A stretch of DNA of 49,003 nt. Origin: Nonomuraea basaltis (GTDB taxonomy: Bacteria; Actinomycetota; Actinomycetes; Streptosporangiales; Streptosporangiaceae). The notes under the pieces are model-generated. The model saw nothing but the letters and a program-made list of their open reading frames with translations, ran no database searches and was not told where the DNA came from. The stretch spans positions 1 through 49,003 of the forward strand of contig NZ_VCJS01000091.1 of assembly GCF_005893125.1 (NCBI RefSeq), read 5' to 3'. Position numbers and translations under genes: made by a program. Shown piece after piece: positions 37,812 through 46,732 of this stretch (the stretch's first letter is position 1; each line of letters begins with the position of its first letter).

Positions 37812-38728
37812 GGCCGGCCCCGGCACCAGCGAGAGCCCGTGACCCTGGCGACAGCCGCCGTAAGGGCAAGGGATGATCCGCGCGTTGTCCGAGCCCGGCA
37901 CATGGGCATGGGATATCCATCATGATCGTCGGCATGGTCAACGGCTGTCCGTTCGCTCCGTGTCCCCACCGGTGGTGGGGCGGGTGAGGCGGACCATGGC
38001 TCGATACGGCGCGGTGGGTGCAGGGGCCTGCTCCAGCGGTGGGAGGCCGGCGCCGGGGGCGGCGTAGGCGTGCAGCATCCCTGGGCCTCCTGGCCTGAGG
38101 GCATCACTGCCGGAGGCCCCTGCGCCGAGCTGGTCGTCATCGGCGCGGCGGCCGGCCCAGGGTGCCTACGATCCGGCAACCATCGTCGTCCACGGCGGTC
38201 CCGAGACCGGCGTCGCCCGCTCGTTGACGTTCGACGTGGGCAACTGGCTGATCGTCGACACTTCTTCCTGTCAGCGGCTGGTCCCTGTGAGCGCGGTCGG
38301 GTCCGCGCTTCTCAGGACCTGCTGCGTGCCTGTTCCAGGGCCGTACGAACCTCCTTGACGTCGGCAGGGTAAGCACTGCTTCTTGTCTTCGCTATGAGAA
38401 GCTATGGTTCTACCATGATCATGTAGCGGTTCTCGTGAGGCCGGCGGCGGCAGTCCGGCCCGGGCGGGATCGGCCGGTGAAGCCGGTTGGTGGACGTGGG
38501 AGGCTCGCGAGTCGGTTGCCCGGCGACGCCGGGCCCTCCACATCCGGAACGTGACAGGCGGCCGGTGCTGACCCGGCAGGCACTGGCAAAACCTGCATCA
38601 TGTCGTTCACATGTTCTACCCGGCAGGGTCAACCTTTGGTAGTCTAACGGTCGCTGAAAGTGAAAGCCGAGGGAGGCGGAGGGCGCGGGCATGCGGGCAT
38701 GCGGGCGTGCCGGTCGGGAGTACAGCGG
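37812..38728. other. Gene-poor stretch between aldo/keto reductase and broken aldehyde dehydrogenase
   Basis: About 900 bases without a convincing gene. Several open frames exist but show no ribosome-binding site or recognisable family. A short frame around 38163-38270 reads TIVVHGGPETGVARSLTFDV, protein-like but unplaced; it may be a relic. A small inverted repeat ATGGT-TCT-ACCAT lies at 38404-38416. The stretch adjoins a truncated gene, so it may be a degraded junction. Confidence 0.4.
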
Positions 38729-40011
38729 GATGGCGCCCGGTCCTCCTGGGCGCGTATCGTGCCCAAGGAGCGCTCAGAGGTCCTGCACGCCATCGCCGAC
38801 CGCCTCGCGAAGAACCGCGACGTGCTGGTTCGTCTGGAGTCCGCCAACACGGGCAAGCCGATCTCGGTGGCCCGCGACGACGTCGCCGGCACTGTCGACA
38901 CCTTCCGGTTCATGGCCGGCGCGCTGCGCGCGACCACGACGATGGCGGCCGGCGACTACGCCGAATCCCACCTCTCGGTGTTCCTTCGCGAACCACTCGG
39001 CGTGGTGGGCGTCGTCACGCCGTGGAACTACCCCCTCCTGATGGCGGCGTGGAAAATCGCGCCGATCCTGGCTGCGGGCAACACCCTCGTGATCAAGCCC
39101 TCGGAGCAGACGCCCCTGACCACGCTCAAGTTCGCCGAACTGGTCGCCGATCTCCTCCCCGCGGGCGTGCTCAATGTCGTGACGGGACTCGGTCCCATCG
39201 TCGGTTCCGCCCTTGCCGCGCATGCCGACATCGACATGATCGCGCTGACCGGGTCGGTCGGCAGCGGGCGTGCCGTCGCGCGTGCCGCCGCGGACACCCT
39301 CAAGCGAGTTCACCTGGAGCTCGGAGGCAAGGCCCCGGTCGTGGTCTTCGAGGACGCGGACCTGGACCTGGTGGCGACCTCGCTGCGCAGCGCCGGTTTC
39401 TACAATTCGGGCCAGGAGTGCGGCGCCGCCTGCCGCGTACTGGTTCACGAGTCGGTCGCCGCTGAACTCGTCGACCGCCTGGTGGCGCAGGTACGCGAGC
39501 TGAAGGTCGGTGACCCGGACGCGGGCGACGACATCGAGGTCGGTCCGCTCGTGTCCAAGGCCCACTACGACCGGGTGCTGGCACATCTTGACCGTGCGAT
39601 CGCCGAAGGAGCGCGCGCTGCCATCGGTGAGGCGCCTTTGACGGCACAGGCTACTTCGTCCAGCCGACCGTGCTCGTTGACGTCCCCATCGACGCTGCGT
39701 GCACCCGGGAGGAGATTTTCGGGCCGGTGGTGACGGTCGAGACGTTCTCCGCGGAGGACGAGGCCGTCCTGCGCGCCAACAACGTGCCGCTCGGCCTGTC
39801 AGCGTCGGTCTGGACGAGCGACGCCCGCCGCAGCCACGATGTGGCCGCTCGGCTCGACGCCGGCACGGTGTGGGTCAACTCCCATCTCGTGCTTGCCAAC
39901 GAGGTGCCCTGGGGAGGCTTCAAGGGCTCGGGGTATGGGCGAGACCTGTCGATCTACGCGCTCGACGACTACTCGCGTACGAAGCACGTCATGCACTATC
40001 ACGGCCGCTGA
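38729..40011 (+). pseudogene. Aldehyde dehydrogenase, N-terminally truncated and frameshifted
   Basis: Homology begins abruptly at WARIVPKERSEVLHAIADRL, about 60-70 residues into a normal ALDH, with no start codon that restores the front. It then reads through VVGVVTPWNYPLLMAAWKIA, the Glu motif VHLELGGKAPVVVFEDADLD and the nucleophile region FYNSGQECGAACRVL (Cys present). Near 39628 the frame shifts by one base: GGTGAGGCGCC would need one more G to continue into the last third (LVDVPIDAACTREEIFGPVV to DDYSRTKHVMHYHGR). The parent resembles aminobutyraldehyde dehydrogenases. The truncation makes this a real pseudogene whatever the status of the frameshift. Confidence 0.75.
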
Positions 40012-40063
40012 CCTCCCGTCGGTCACCAGGGCCAAGTGGGCTATAAACCCTCGCGAACGCTGA

Positions 40064-40091
40064 GGCGCCCGGCAGCACTCTGCCCGGCGCC
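40064..40091. terminator. Strong intrinsic hairpin, probably bidirectional terminator
   Basis: The stem GGCGCCCGGCAG/CTGCCCGGCGCC has 12 positions with one mismatch and a CACT loop, followed on the + strand by CCTGTTCGTTTCC. It separates the convergent aldehyde dehydrogenase relic and prophage tail genes. Confidence 0.6.
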
Positions 40092-40214
40092 CCTGTTCGT
40101 TTCCTGGCCGAGTCTCGGGGTCTCGGCCGGTGGCGAGGGTGCGCAGCCGCCGCCGATCCTGCCCCTCCGACGCGGCGGCTGCTGGTGTCGCCAACGGGTC
40201 AGGCGCGGCAATCA

Positions 40215-40365
40215 CGGTCACGTGCCCAGACGGGACGTGAACGGCGACAAGCTGGCCGTCACGGACCCCGAGCACAAAGTCGCCGACACGGACCCCAGCA
40301 GGGGGAGCCGGACGCGGGCCGGTGCGGCCCGCCCGCCGGATAGCGTTCCGCACCCGGTCACGCAC
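40215..40365 (-). pseudogene. Fragment of a phage structural gene
   Basis: From GTG 40365 the minus strand encodes MRDRVRNAIRRAGRTGP and then GVRVGDFVLGVRDGQLVAVH, which reads like a phage tail or head accessory protein. The frame does not stop before the terminator hairpin at 40064-40091, so the end of the gene has been damaged. It abuts the truncated tape-measure gene with no room for the genes normally between them. Confidence 0.4.
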
Positions 40366-40388
40366 CGGCGCAGCGGCAGGGTAGTGGG

Positions 40389-41435
40389 GCCGCCCGACGC
40401 CTGCGCCGCGTCAAACACCGACCCGAGGAACGAGGCAACGTTCTGGATGATGTCGCCGAGCTGCTGGAACACCGTGATCGCATTGGTGATCCATTCGGTG
40501 ACTTTGCCGGCCTCGGCTTGCTGCTGCAGCCAGGTGCCGAACCGGGTGGCGAGCCCGCCGACGGCGTCGCCGAGCTGGCCAACAAACGGCAGCGCCTCCG
40601 CGACCACCTCGCGGATGCCGCCCAGGAGCGGCTGGATGCCGACCGACGCGCCATCGACGGCCTGCCGGGTCGTGGCGAAAACCTGCCGGACAACGTCAAC
40701 GGTTCGGGCCTGGCTCGCGAATTCGGTCGCCTGCCGCGCGGCCCGGCCGAGCGCATCGGCGACGCCGGTCATGCCGTCGCGGACGGCGGGCAGGAGACTC
40801 GCCCCGAGCACGGTGAGCTGCCCCTGCAGCGGCGCGAAGAACGCCTGCTGAACCGACCGTTTCAGGCCGTCGATCTCGGGCTTGAGGTTCCGCAGCTCGC
40901 GCGCGACGCTTTGGGCGGCGGGCGCAAGATTTTTGATGGCCGTTTCGAAGGCGGCCGGGTCGTCGCCAAGTGCGGCCGCGAACGCTTCGTTGACGCCGAG
41001 AAGGGCAACCCGCAGGGTGCCGAGAGCGGCCTGGGTGACCGCGATGACGGCGGGGTAGGCGGCGAGGATGCCGACTGCGGGAGCCAGCGCCGCCCCGAGG
41101 GACAGGATGGGGCCCATCGCTGCCGCCGCCCCGCCCGCGAGCAGGGATAACGCGCCAGCGAGTGCGCTGACTTTCGTGACGGCAGCCCCGTCCTGTAACG
41201 CGTTGGTGATGAGGCTGCAGGCCCCGGATAAGCCACGGCGAAGCCCGTCGCGGATGCCGGTGCCGATCCGCTGACCGATGCTGCTGCCGGTGCGGTCCGT
41301 GCCGCGGCGCACGCCGCGGTCAATGAGGTCTCCGGCTTCGTCGGCGACCTTGCGGGCTTCGCGTTTGAAGTCACTGGCGAACTTGCCCAGTTCGGCAATG
41401 ACCTCGACGATCGCTTCTGCCAGCGTCCCTGCCAC
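40389..41435 (-). pseudogene. Truncated phage tail tape-measure protein
   Basis: About 349 residues from GTG 41435 read as the start of a tape-measure protein: a charged helix (KFASDFKREARKVADEAGDL), Gly-rich RTGSSIGQRIGTGIRDGLRR, hydrophobic helices LAGALSLLAGGAAAAMGPIL, then ALGRAARQATEFASQARTVD and FQQLGDIIQNVASFLGSVFD. Normal tape-measure proteins exceed 700 residues. Here the family-like sequence stops at AAQASGG and runs into the fragment starting at 40365. With no other phage genes nearby this is a scar of a lost prophage or phage-tail-like element. Confidence 0.65.
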
Positions 41436-41732
41436 GCCCTACCCCCGTTTGGGACATGTCTGCCGATTCCCCCCGAAATCGACATAACGGGACCAAGGCT
41501 AAGTGTTTAGGACTTATCGCCGCAGAATTACATAAAGCCTATAACTCCAGCGATCACATCGAGGTCATCGGGTCCGGCCTGGAGCCGTGAGTTCACCGTG
41601 ACGCGGGTTCTCCAACCACCTCTCGGCAGAGGAGCAATCCACCGTCCCGAGTGTGGCGATGCTGTCGAGGTACGGGGCGGGTACCGTGCAAACGGTCCCA
41701 CGGGCGGGGTACCGCCCCTACCGTCGCAGGAT

Positions 41733-42872
41733 ATGCAGACCGTGGATGTACTGGTCGTGGGTGCGGGCCTGGCCGGCCTGCACACAGCCCGCCTGCTCGC
41801 GCGACGGGACCTGAACGTGATGGTGGTCGACCGCCGCAGGTCGCTGTCGACGGGCATCCGCACGACGGGGATCTTCGTGCGTCGCACCCTGGATGACTTC
41901 GACCTTCCGGACCACCTGCTCGGGCCTGGTGTCCGGGACGTGCTGCTGTATCCGCCGTCGCGGCGGGCACCGATCCGACTCACCAGCGACCGGGACGAGT
42001 ACCGCGTGGCCGACATGGCGGCCCTCTACGAGCACACACGCCGCGCGGCGGAGTCGGCCGGGGCGCGCGTCCTCTTGGGCGTACGGTATGTCGACGCGTC
42101 GATGGGTTTCGTACGGTTCGCGGGTGCGGAACCGGTGACGGCCCGGTTCATCGTCGGCGCGGACGGCGCCCGCTCCCGGGTGGCGCGTGATCTCGGCCTT
42201 GATGTCAACCGGCGCTTCCTCGTCGGTGCCGAGATCGTCCACCCGATCGCGTCGGGCACGACCACCCCGGCGTTCCACTGCGTGCTGGACCCTCGGATCG
42301 CTCCGGGGTACCTGGGATGGGTCATCGACGACGGCCGGCATGCGCATGTTGGCGTCGCGGGATCTCCGGACGCGATGCGCACCGGCATCCGCCACCTGCT
42401 GGACGCTTTCGCCGCCGACGCGCCCGGCCGCGCGGCGCCGGCTGGTCCGCTCGAGCGTCGAGGTGGTCCGATCCCGGTCGGCGGCGTGCTGCGACGGCTG
42501 GCGTGCCCCGCCGGGCTGCTCGTCGGAGACGCGGCGGGCGCGGTGTCCCCGCTGACGGCCGGTGGGTTGGACCCCTGCTTACGCATGTCCGAACTGGCCG
42601 CGGCGGTCACCGCCGGGTATCTGCGTACGGGCGACCCACGCATGCTGAGCCGGTACGACGGGGACGCGTTGCGGACCCGGTTCCGAGGCCGGCTGTTGCT
42701 GCGCCGCGTGTTCGCCGGCATCCGATCCCCCGCCGCGGCAGAGGCGGCGGTGACCGTGCTACGCGGTCGTGCCGGTCGCGCCTTGGCGGCGCGGATCCTG
42801 TTCGGCGACGGCTCGTTTCCCGATGTCAGCCCACGGCTCGCTGACCTGGCGATCGACCACCCAGGCCGGTAG
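41733..42872 (+). CDS. FAD-dependent oxidoreductase (geranylgeranyl-reductase/monooxygenase type)
   Basis: A 379-residue flavoprotein. Rossmann motif VDVLVVGAGLAGLHTARLLA at residues 4-23 with the Glu/Asp-like end VVDRR, the second FAD motif FIVGADGARSRVARDL (GD-like motif of PHBH-fold enzymes) near residue 150, and the third, CPAGLLVGDAAGAVSPLTAG, near residue 260. The pattern fits geranylgeranyl reductase-like or aromatic-hydroxylase-like proteins. The C-terminal 90 residues are basic and helical. ATG 41733 follows CAGGA. Stands alone; product and substrate unknown. Confidence 0.78.
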   Translation: MQTVDVLVVGAGLAGLHTARLLARRDLNVMVVDRRRSLSTGIRTTGIFVRRTLDDFDLPDHLLGPGVRDVLLYPPSRRAPIRLTSDRDEYRVADMAALYEHTRRAAESAGARVLLGVRYVDASMGFVRFAGAEPVTARFIVGADGARSRVARDLGLDVNRRFLVGAEIVHPIASGTTTPAFHCVLDPRIAPGYLGWVIDDGRHAHVGVAGSPDAMRTGIRHLLDAFAADAPGRAAPAGPLERRGGPIPVGGVLRRLACPAGLLVGDAAGAVSPLTAGGLDPCLRMSELAAAVTAGYLRTGDPRMLSRYDGDALRTRFRGRLLLRRVFAGIRSPAAAEAAVTVLRGRAGRALAARILFGDGSFPDVSPRLADLAIDHPGR

Positions 42873-43045
42873 CGCGGGCCGGCTCGCCTGTGACAGACCG
42901 GGCGCAAGGTGTGGGTCACGGACGCTGTCGCAGCGCGCAGCCTAGAAAGGCCCGCCCGCTTGATCGATAAGCGTGCTTCAGCAGGGTGCATCGACGGCTG
43001 GCCGTGAGGGAAGCTCGGGAGCTAGATAGCCAGTAGGCCCCTTAC
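42873..43045. other. Intergenic stretch before the tRNA-like fragment
   Basis: No gene seen. It leads into a small hairpin (GGCCCC, TTA, CGGGGT at about 43037-43051 on the + strand) that overlaps the acceptor end of the tRNA-like fragment. Confidence 0.4.
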
Positions 43046-43093
43046 GGGGTCCACCTGGATTCGAACCAGGAGAAGGAAGCCCTCGAATGGCCT
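43046..43093 (-). other. tRNA-like fragment: acceptor 3' strand, T-arm and anticodon-like arm
   Basis: Read on the minus strand: an anticodon-like hairpin AGGCC-ATTCGAG-GGCTT (43093-43077; 7-base loop with T33 and A37, nominal anticodon TCG), a 6-base variable stretch, a perfect T-arm CCTGG-TTCGAAT-CCAGG (43070-43054) and TGGACCC, a candidate 3' acceptor strand. No matching GGGTCCA acceptor strand or regular D-arm lies upstream, so the tRNA is incomplete or degenerate. tRNA 3' halves are common integration sites, and a prophage relic lies 1.6 kb away. Confidence 0.45.
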
Positions 43094-43100
43094 CACGACC
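43071..43100. repeat. Direct repeat, copy A (anticodon-arm segment)
   Basis: A 30-base segment that recurs at 43148-43177 with about 26 of 30 bases identical. It covers the anticodon-like hairpin of the tRNA-like fragment. Confidence 0.6.
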
Positions 43101-43147
43101 AGGATGCGAGGAAAGCGGGAAGACTAGATGAAATCAAATAAGATTTG

Positions 43148-43177
43148 AGAAGGAAGCCCTCCCATGGCCTCGCGATC
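43148..43177. repeat. Direct repeat, copy B (anticodon-arm segment)
   Basis: Second copy, just beyond the 3' end of the large minus-strand gene. The hairpin stems are kept; two of the four differences fall in the middle of the loop, changing the nominal anticodon from TCG to GGG. Homology to copy A ends at the variable stretch, so it lacks a T-arm. Confidence 0.6.
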
Positions 43178-43186
43178 CCCACCGTA

Positions 43187-45298
43187 TCAGGCGGGGATCA
43201 GTTCGTGCAGCACTGCCGGCGTGTACACCCGCGCCCCCTCAGGCAGGTCGGCCGGGGCCTCCAACCCGATGTACGTGGTGTGCCCGGCCGCCGAGCCCTT
43301 CGCCCGCAGCAGGTCGGCCAGGTACCGGACGCGCAGGTAGTCGCGCTCCACGATCGAGCGCACCAGCAGCGACGCCGTGACCCGGTTGCCCTCCACCCGG
43401 TTGAAGCCGGGATGCCCCTTCAGGTAGAGGTGCAGCCACTTCACCCGCCAGCCGCCGTCGTCCCCGCGAAGGAACACGAGCGGCAGCGCGACCCGGCCCG
43501 AGCCGCGCAGGTCGGACTTCATCCGCACGGTACGCGGCTCGAACGGCCTGCCTTCCTGCGCGGCGTCCCTGGTCATGTACCCGAAGAACGCCTCGGCGGC
43601 CTCGTCGAACGGCTCCCCGGCGTAGATGTTGACCTGCGGGATGACGATCGGGTGGGTCGCGTCGGCGAACCGGACGTCGATGAACTCCGACGCGCCGTCT
43701 GACGCGTCTGTCAGGTCGCCGGAGTAGGTGGCGAAGCCGTTGCCGTAGTTCGTCCACGAGATCTGCGTCGGGTTGCCGTAAGAGGCGTCGAGCATGAGCG
43801 CGGACAGATCGTAGTCGGTGCGCCGCTCGACCTGACGCCAGTGCACGAAGAACCGCAGCAGCTCACCGTCCACCGGCGACAGCGACCCGCGCGGCAGCAT
43901 GCCGAGCCCGGGCGCAACGGCCTTGCCGGACAGCGGCAGGGCAACGTCGAGCACGTCGGGATCGACGATCAGCTCGCCGGGGTCGGGGAGGCGGCGGGTG
44001 ATCTCTTCGTCCAGGATGGACAGCGCCCGCGATAGAACCGTCTCCTCCAGGGGCGACCGCGTATCGGGCGCCGCCCACGCCCGGCCGTGCCTGTTGGCGA
44101 AGACGCGGCCGGCCTCTGCGGTGAGCCGGTTCTGCAGGTGTTCGCGCAGGGACAACAGCACCCGGCCTGAGGCACCGGCCGCGGCCCTTTCCGCAGCATC
44201 CAGCACGGCAGACTCGTCCGGACCCGTCCGGAGCAGGTGGTCGAGGCGGCGCAGCAGCGCGCCGGGCGCGTTCTCCAGCAGCTTCACGGCGTCGTCGGTA
44301 CGGCCCTCCGACAGGGCGGCCTCGACCCGGCTGTCGAAACTTGGCGCGTCGCGTGCACCCCTAGCAACCTCGAAGGCCTGGGCGGCCTGCGGCAGATGCG
44401 GGTACTCGTGAGGGTGCAGCCGCTCGCCGAGCCGCTTCCACTGCTCCCGGTGGCGTGCCACGTCGCCGAGCTTGGCGGGCGTGGCGACCGAGTCCAAGGC
44501 CTGCAGGAGGGCACGGCGCTCGGCCCGGCGGAACGAGCGGAACCGGGTGGGCTCGGCCAGCGTGACGTCGCCGCCGGAGCAGCCGCAGGCGAGCCGGAGA
44601 ACGTCCGTCACCGTGTCGACGAGCAGCGGCCGGCCGGCGGCCAGCCGCACCTCGTTGACTATCGCGCGGTTCTCCCGCACGGGGATACGCTCCGGCTCCT
44701 CAGCGCAGAACGCCGCCAGAGTGCGGAGCGCTTCCAGGTCCTCGGTGGGCAGCGGCACCTCGGAGCCCGCCAGCGAGAAGTACAGCTGCCGCGCCTCCGA
44801 CTCCAGGCTGCCGCCCAACTCCAGCACTGTGACCCGGTTACCGGCCAGCGGGATCAGCTCGGCGTGCGCGGCCATCAGGTCGGCGTAGGAGTGCTGGTAG
44901 CGGCCGTAGCCGGGCAGGGTCAGCAGGTTCAGCGTCGCCGGCTGGACACGCGCGGCGGCCACCGGGTCGAGCAGGGCCTCGCTGAGCAGCCCGACCCAGA
45001 ACTCCAGCGTGTCCGGCACGTTCTTCGGGAAATCGATGAAATACGCGTTGTGCTGGACATGGTCACCCACCAGCTCCCGGACGGCGGCCAGGACCCGCAC
45101 ACCGAGATCCACGACGATCTCGCCGGGCAGCCGCGCCAGGCGTTCGAGCAAGGCAGGCGAACACGTGAACCCGACGCTCAACAGTGCGGCGTCGAGCTGG
45201 CGTGCGGCCACCTCTCCCCAACCCGCCGTCGCGTCGGCCGGGTCGTCGATGGGAACTCGTAGCCGTCGGGTGATGATGAGGCTTTCCAGAGTGTCCAC
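43187..45298 (-). CDS. TerD-like domain protein of the MXAN_6230/SCO0854 type, lacking the RING cysteines
   Basis: A 703-residue protein. The N-terminal 450 residues are helical and include FIDFPKNVPDTLEFWVGLLS, LTLPGYGRYQHSYADLMAAH, RLACGCSGGDVTLAEPTRFR and REQWKRLGERLHPHEYPHLP. The C-terminal 180 residues hold a TerD-like domain: RRTDYDLSALMLDASYGNPT, EFIDVRFADATHPIVIPQVN and GWRVKWLHLYLKGHPG. This layout is what I know as the MXAN_6230/SCO0854 family. That family is named for a RING-type Cys cluster; here only four cysteines occur, two of them in CGC, so no RING can form. Starts at GTG 45298. Function is unknown; TerD relatives bind calcium and act in stress or phage-related responses. Confidence 0.65.
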   Translation of the reverse strand: MDTLESLIITRRLRVPIDDPADATAGWGEVAARQLDAALLSVGFTCSPALLERLARLPGEIVVDLGVRVLAAVRELVGDHVQHNAYFIDFPKNVPDTLEFWVGLLSEALLDPVAAARVQPATLNLLTLPGYGRYQHSYADLMAAHAELIPLAGNRVTVLELGGSLESEARQLYFSLAGSEVPLPTEDLEALRTLAAFCAEEPERIPVRENRAIVNEVRLAAGRPLLVDTVTDVLRLACGCSGGDVTLAEPTRFRSFRRAERRALLQALDSVATPAKLGDVARHREQWKRLGERLHPHEYPHLPQAAQAFEVARGARDAPSFDSRVEAALSEGRTDDAVKLLENAPGALLRRLDHLLRTGPDESAVLDAAERAAAGASGRVLLSLREHLQNRLTAEAGRVFANRHGRAWAAPDTRSPLEETVLSRALSILDEEITRRLPDPGELIVDPDVLDVALPLSGKAVAPGLGMLPRGSLSPVDGELLRFFVHWRQVERRTDYDLSALMLDASYGNPTQISWTNYGNGFATYSGDLTDASDGASEFIDVRFADATHPIVIPQVNIYAGEPFDEAAEAFFGYMTRDAAQEGRPFEPRTVRMKSDLRGSGRVALPLVFLRGDDGGWRVKWLHLYLKGHPGFNRVEGNRVTASLLVRSIVERDYLRVRYLADLLRAKGSAAGHTTYIGLEAPADLPEGARVYTPAVLHELIPA

Positions 45299-45469
45299 GA
45301 GCGCACCCTATAGCCGAAACGTTCTTGCACGCTGCGGGTTTTCCACGCTTGCGATCATCCGCCAACCTCGGTCACCGGCTGCTTTTCCGGGCATGTAACC
45401 TGCGTCGGAAGACTGGTGTCGCGAGACTGCTCATGGCCTCGCTTCGGCACAACGGGATACCGTCAACGC
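45299..45469. other. Intergenic stretch
   Basis: No gene or clear promoter seen. It precedes the short transglutaminase-like relic. Confidence 0.4.
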
Positions 45470-45589
45470 GTGGATGCGCGTGCGGAGCGGATCAAACTGT
45501 TCACAGCTGTCCGCAACATCCTGTACGCCACCGACGGAGCCCACGACGCTCAAACGCTGATGGCCTTCCCCGTCAAATCTGCGTGTTGA
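45470..45589 (+). pseudogene. Short relic resembling the N-terminus of a transglutaminase-like protein
   Basis: GTG 45470 opens 39 codons ending at TGA 45587. The stretch ERIKLFTAVRNILYATDGAH then DAQTL resembles the opening of transglutaminase-like proteins (A-V-R-x-I-P-Y-x-T-D-G-A-H-D), which continue with G-R-G-D-C-L. Here the frame diverges before the Cys and stops. No ribosome-binding site is visible. Confidence 0.35.
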
Positions 45590-45748
45590 AGTTTCTGTCG
45601 CCTTTCACTCGACGTCCTGATGCCCCGGCCGTGCAAGGTGATCCCGGACGGAGGCCGACATCCCGAGGCTGCCGCGAACGGCTCGGCGCATGCGGGCGGC
45701 CCCCGGAGCGGTTTTCCAGGGGCCGCGATGGCAGACGACGTCAGAGGG

Positions 45749-46174
45749 CTATGGCCTGATTTCGCGCACGAGCCTGGAAGTCCAGTCGCACCAGACAAGA
45801 CCGGGCAGGAACGCCCCGCCGGCCTCGTCCAGGTGATCCTCGACGTAGGGGATCGTGGCGTCGCAGACCTCGATCGCGTAGTCGAAGAAGTCGACCGTGT
45901 CGGGGTTCAGGTTGTAGCTCCAGCGCGGGTTGTAGGGGGTCGGGCGCTTGATGATGCGGCCGACGACGTGCGGCCGCTCGTCGGTGGTGCCGTTCACCAG
46001 GTCGCGGGCGTGCTGGATCTTGCCGGGGTCGGTGAGCTGGACGACGAACTCCTCGCGGGTGACGTCGGTCATCACGAAGTAGGCTGTGGGCGCTGCTTGG
46101 GCGGGCGGGGTGGCGACGCTGAACGTAGCGATGGCGGCGAGAGTCGCGAGGATCCTGGTCAGGATGCTGTGCAT
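45749..46174 (-). CDS. Small secreted protein, BP74-like
   Basis: A 141-residue protein. ATG 46174 follows GAAAGG. A Sec signal peptide (residues 1-28: LTRILATLAAIATFSVA then TPPAQAAPTA with A-Q-A as a likely cleavage site) precedes a compact domain: AYFVMTDVTREEFVVQLTDP, GRIIKRPTPYNPRWSYNLNP and FFDYAIEVCDATIPYVEDHL. The domain matches what is annotated as BP74-related/BP74 N-terminal-like, known from slime-mould calmodulin-binding proteins and frequent in actinomycete secretomes. Two cysteines (in VCDAT and WCDW) may form a disulfide. Role unknown. Confidence 0.6.
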   Translation of the reverse strand: MHSILTRILATLAAIATFSVATPPAQAAPTAYFVMTDVTREEFVVQLTDPGKIQHARDLVNGTTDERPHVVGRIIKRPTPYNPRWSYNLNPDTVDFFDYAIEVCDATIPYVEDHLDEAGGAFLPGLVWCDWTSRLVREIRP

Positions 46175-46194
46175 GGAGACCCTTTCAGCTGCGC

Positions 46195-46212
46195 GCAACT
46201 ACTTTGAGTTGC
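46195..46212. promoter_or_regulatory. Inverted repeat upstream of the BP74-like gene
   Basis: GCAACT-ACTTTG-AGTTGC has perfect 6-base arms and begins 21 bases before the gene start. It could be an operator or a 5' hairpin. Confidence 0.4.
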
Positions 46213-46322
46213 TGTTACATGCGCTAAGTAATCACGTGAAGATGAGAGCAGCCCCTAACGTCACAGTGATAACGCAGTCACCGTCCGCCACAGCCTTCTC
46301 GAATTGAGCCGCGTGCGATCCC

Positions 46323-46732
46323 TCAGCGTCGCGAGGAACGGCGGAGCGGGGTGACGTTCAGGTCGGGCCGGTCCAACTGCTCACGCAGTTCCTGGTTCTC
46401 CAGGGTGAGCTGGTGGACGGCCCGGACCAGCGCGGGGACGTCCTCTCGGATCTGGGCGAGTTCCTTTTCTTGTTCGCGATCGTCTTCTTCAGCTTCTTGA
46501 TCGTCTCGCGCAGGCGCACTTCAACGTCAGGGGTTGCCCCGCATGCTTTGACACGCTCATAGAACTCGTTCCGCAAGTCGCTGTGGCGCTGTGTGAGCGC
46601 GTTGCGTGGAACGCCAGCCTCGTGGGCGAGCGCGACGATGGTCAGAGCGCCGGTCGAGTTCTGCGGGCTGCCGTCCAGGATGCGGTCCATGGCAGCGCGG
46701 ATGCGCTCACGTTCGTCAAGGGCGGGGCTCAC
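46323..46732 (-). pseudogene. DUF6262-like accessory protein of a tyrosine-recombinase element, frameshifted
   Basis: From GTG 46732 it reads MSPALDERERIRAAMDRILD, LTIVALAHEAGVPRNALTQR, HSDLRNEFYERV and RLRETIKKLKKTIAN, then needs a one-base shift near 46465 (an A-run) to continue ELAQIREDVPALVRAVHQLT and ENQELREQLDRPD to TGA 46323. The product is a small HTH plus coiled-coil protein of the DUF6262 type that accompanies paired tyrosine recombinases in actinobacterial Tn554-like elements. It overlaps the integrase gene relic by GTGA, the normal arrangement. Confidence 0.6.

Noticed and set aside
38070..38372. A 100-codon frame in the gene-poor region
   Set aside because: No ribosome-binding site, biased Arg composition and no family; a competing frame at 38163-38270 looks more protein-like but is also unplaced.
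40036..41150. Plus-strand frames opposite the tape-measure relic
   Set aside because: The minus strand carries the recognisable helical phage sequence; the plus frames are Ser/Arg/Pro-rich shadows.
43046..43093. Calling the T-arm region an intact tRNA gene
   Set aside because: No complementary 5' acceptor strand or regular D-arm precedes it, so a functional cloverleaf cannot be drawn.
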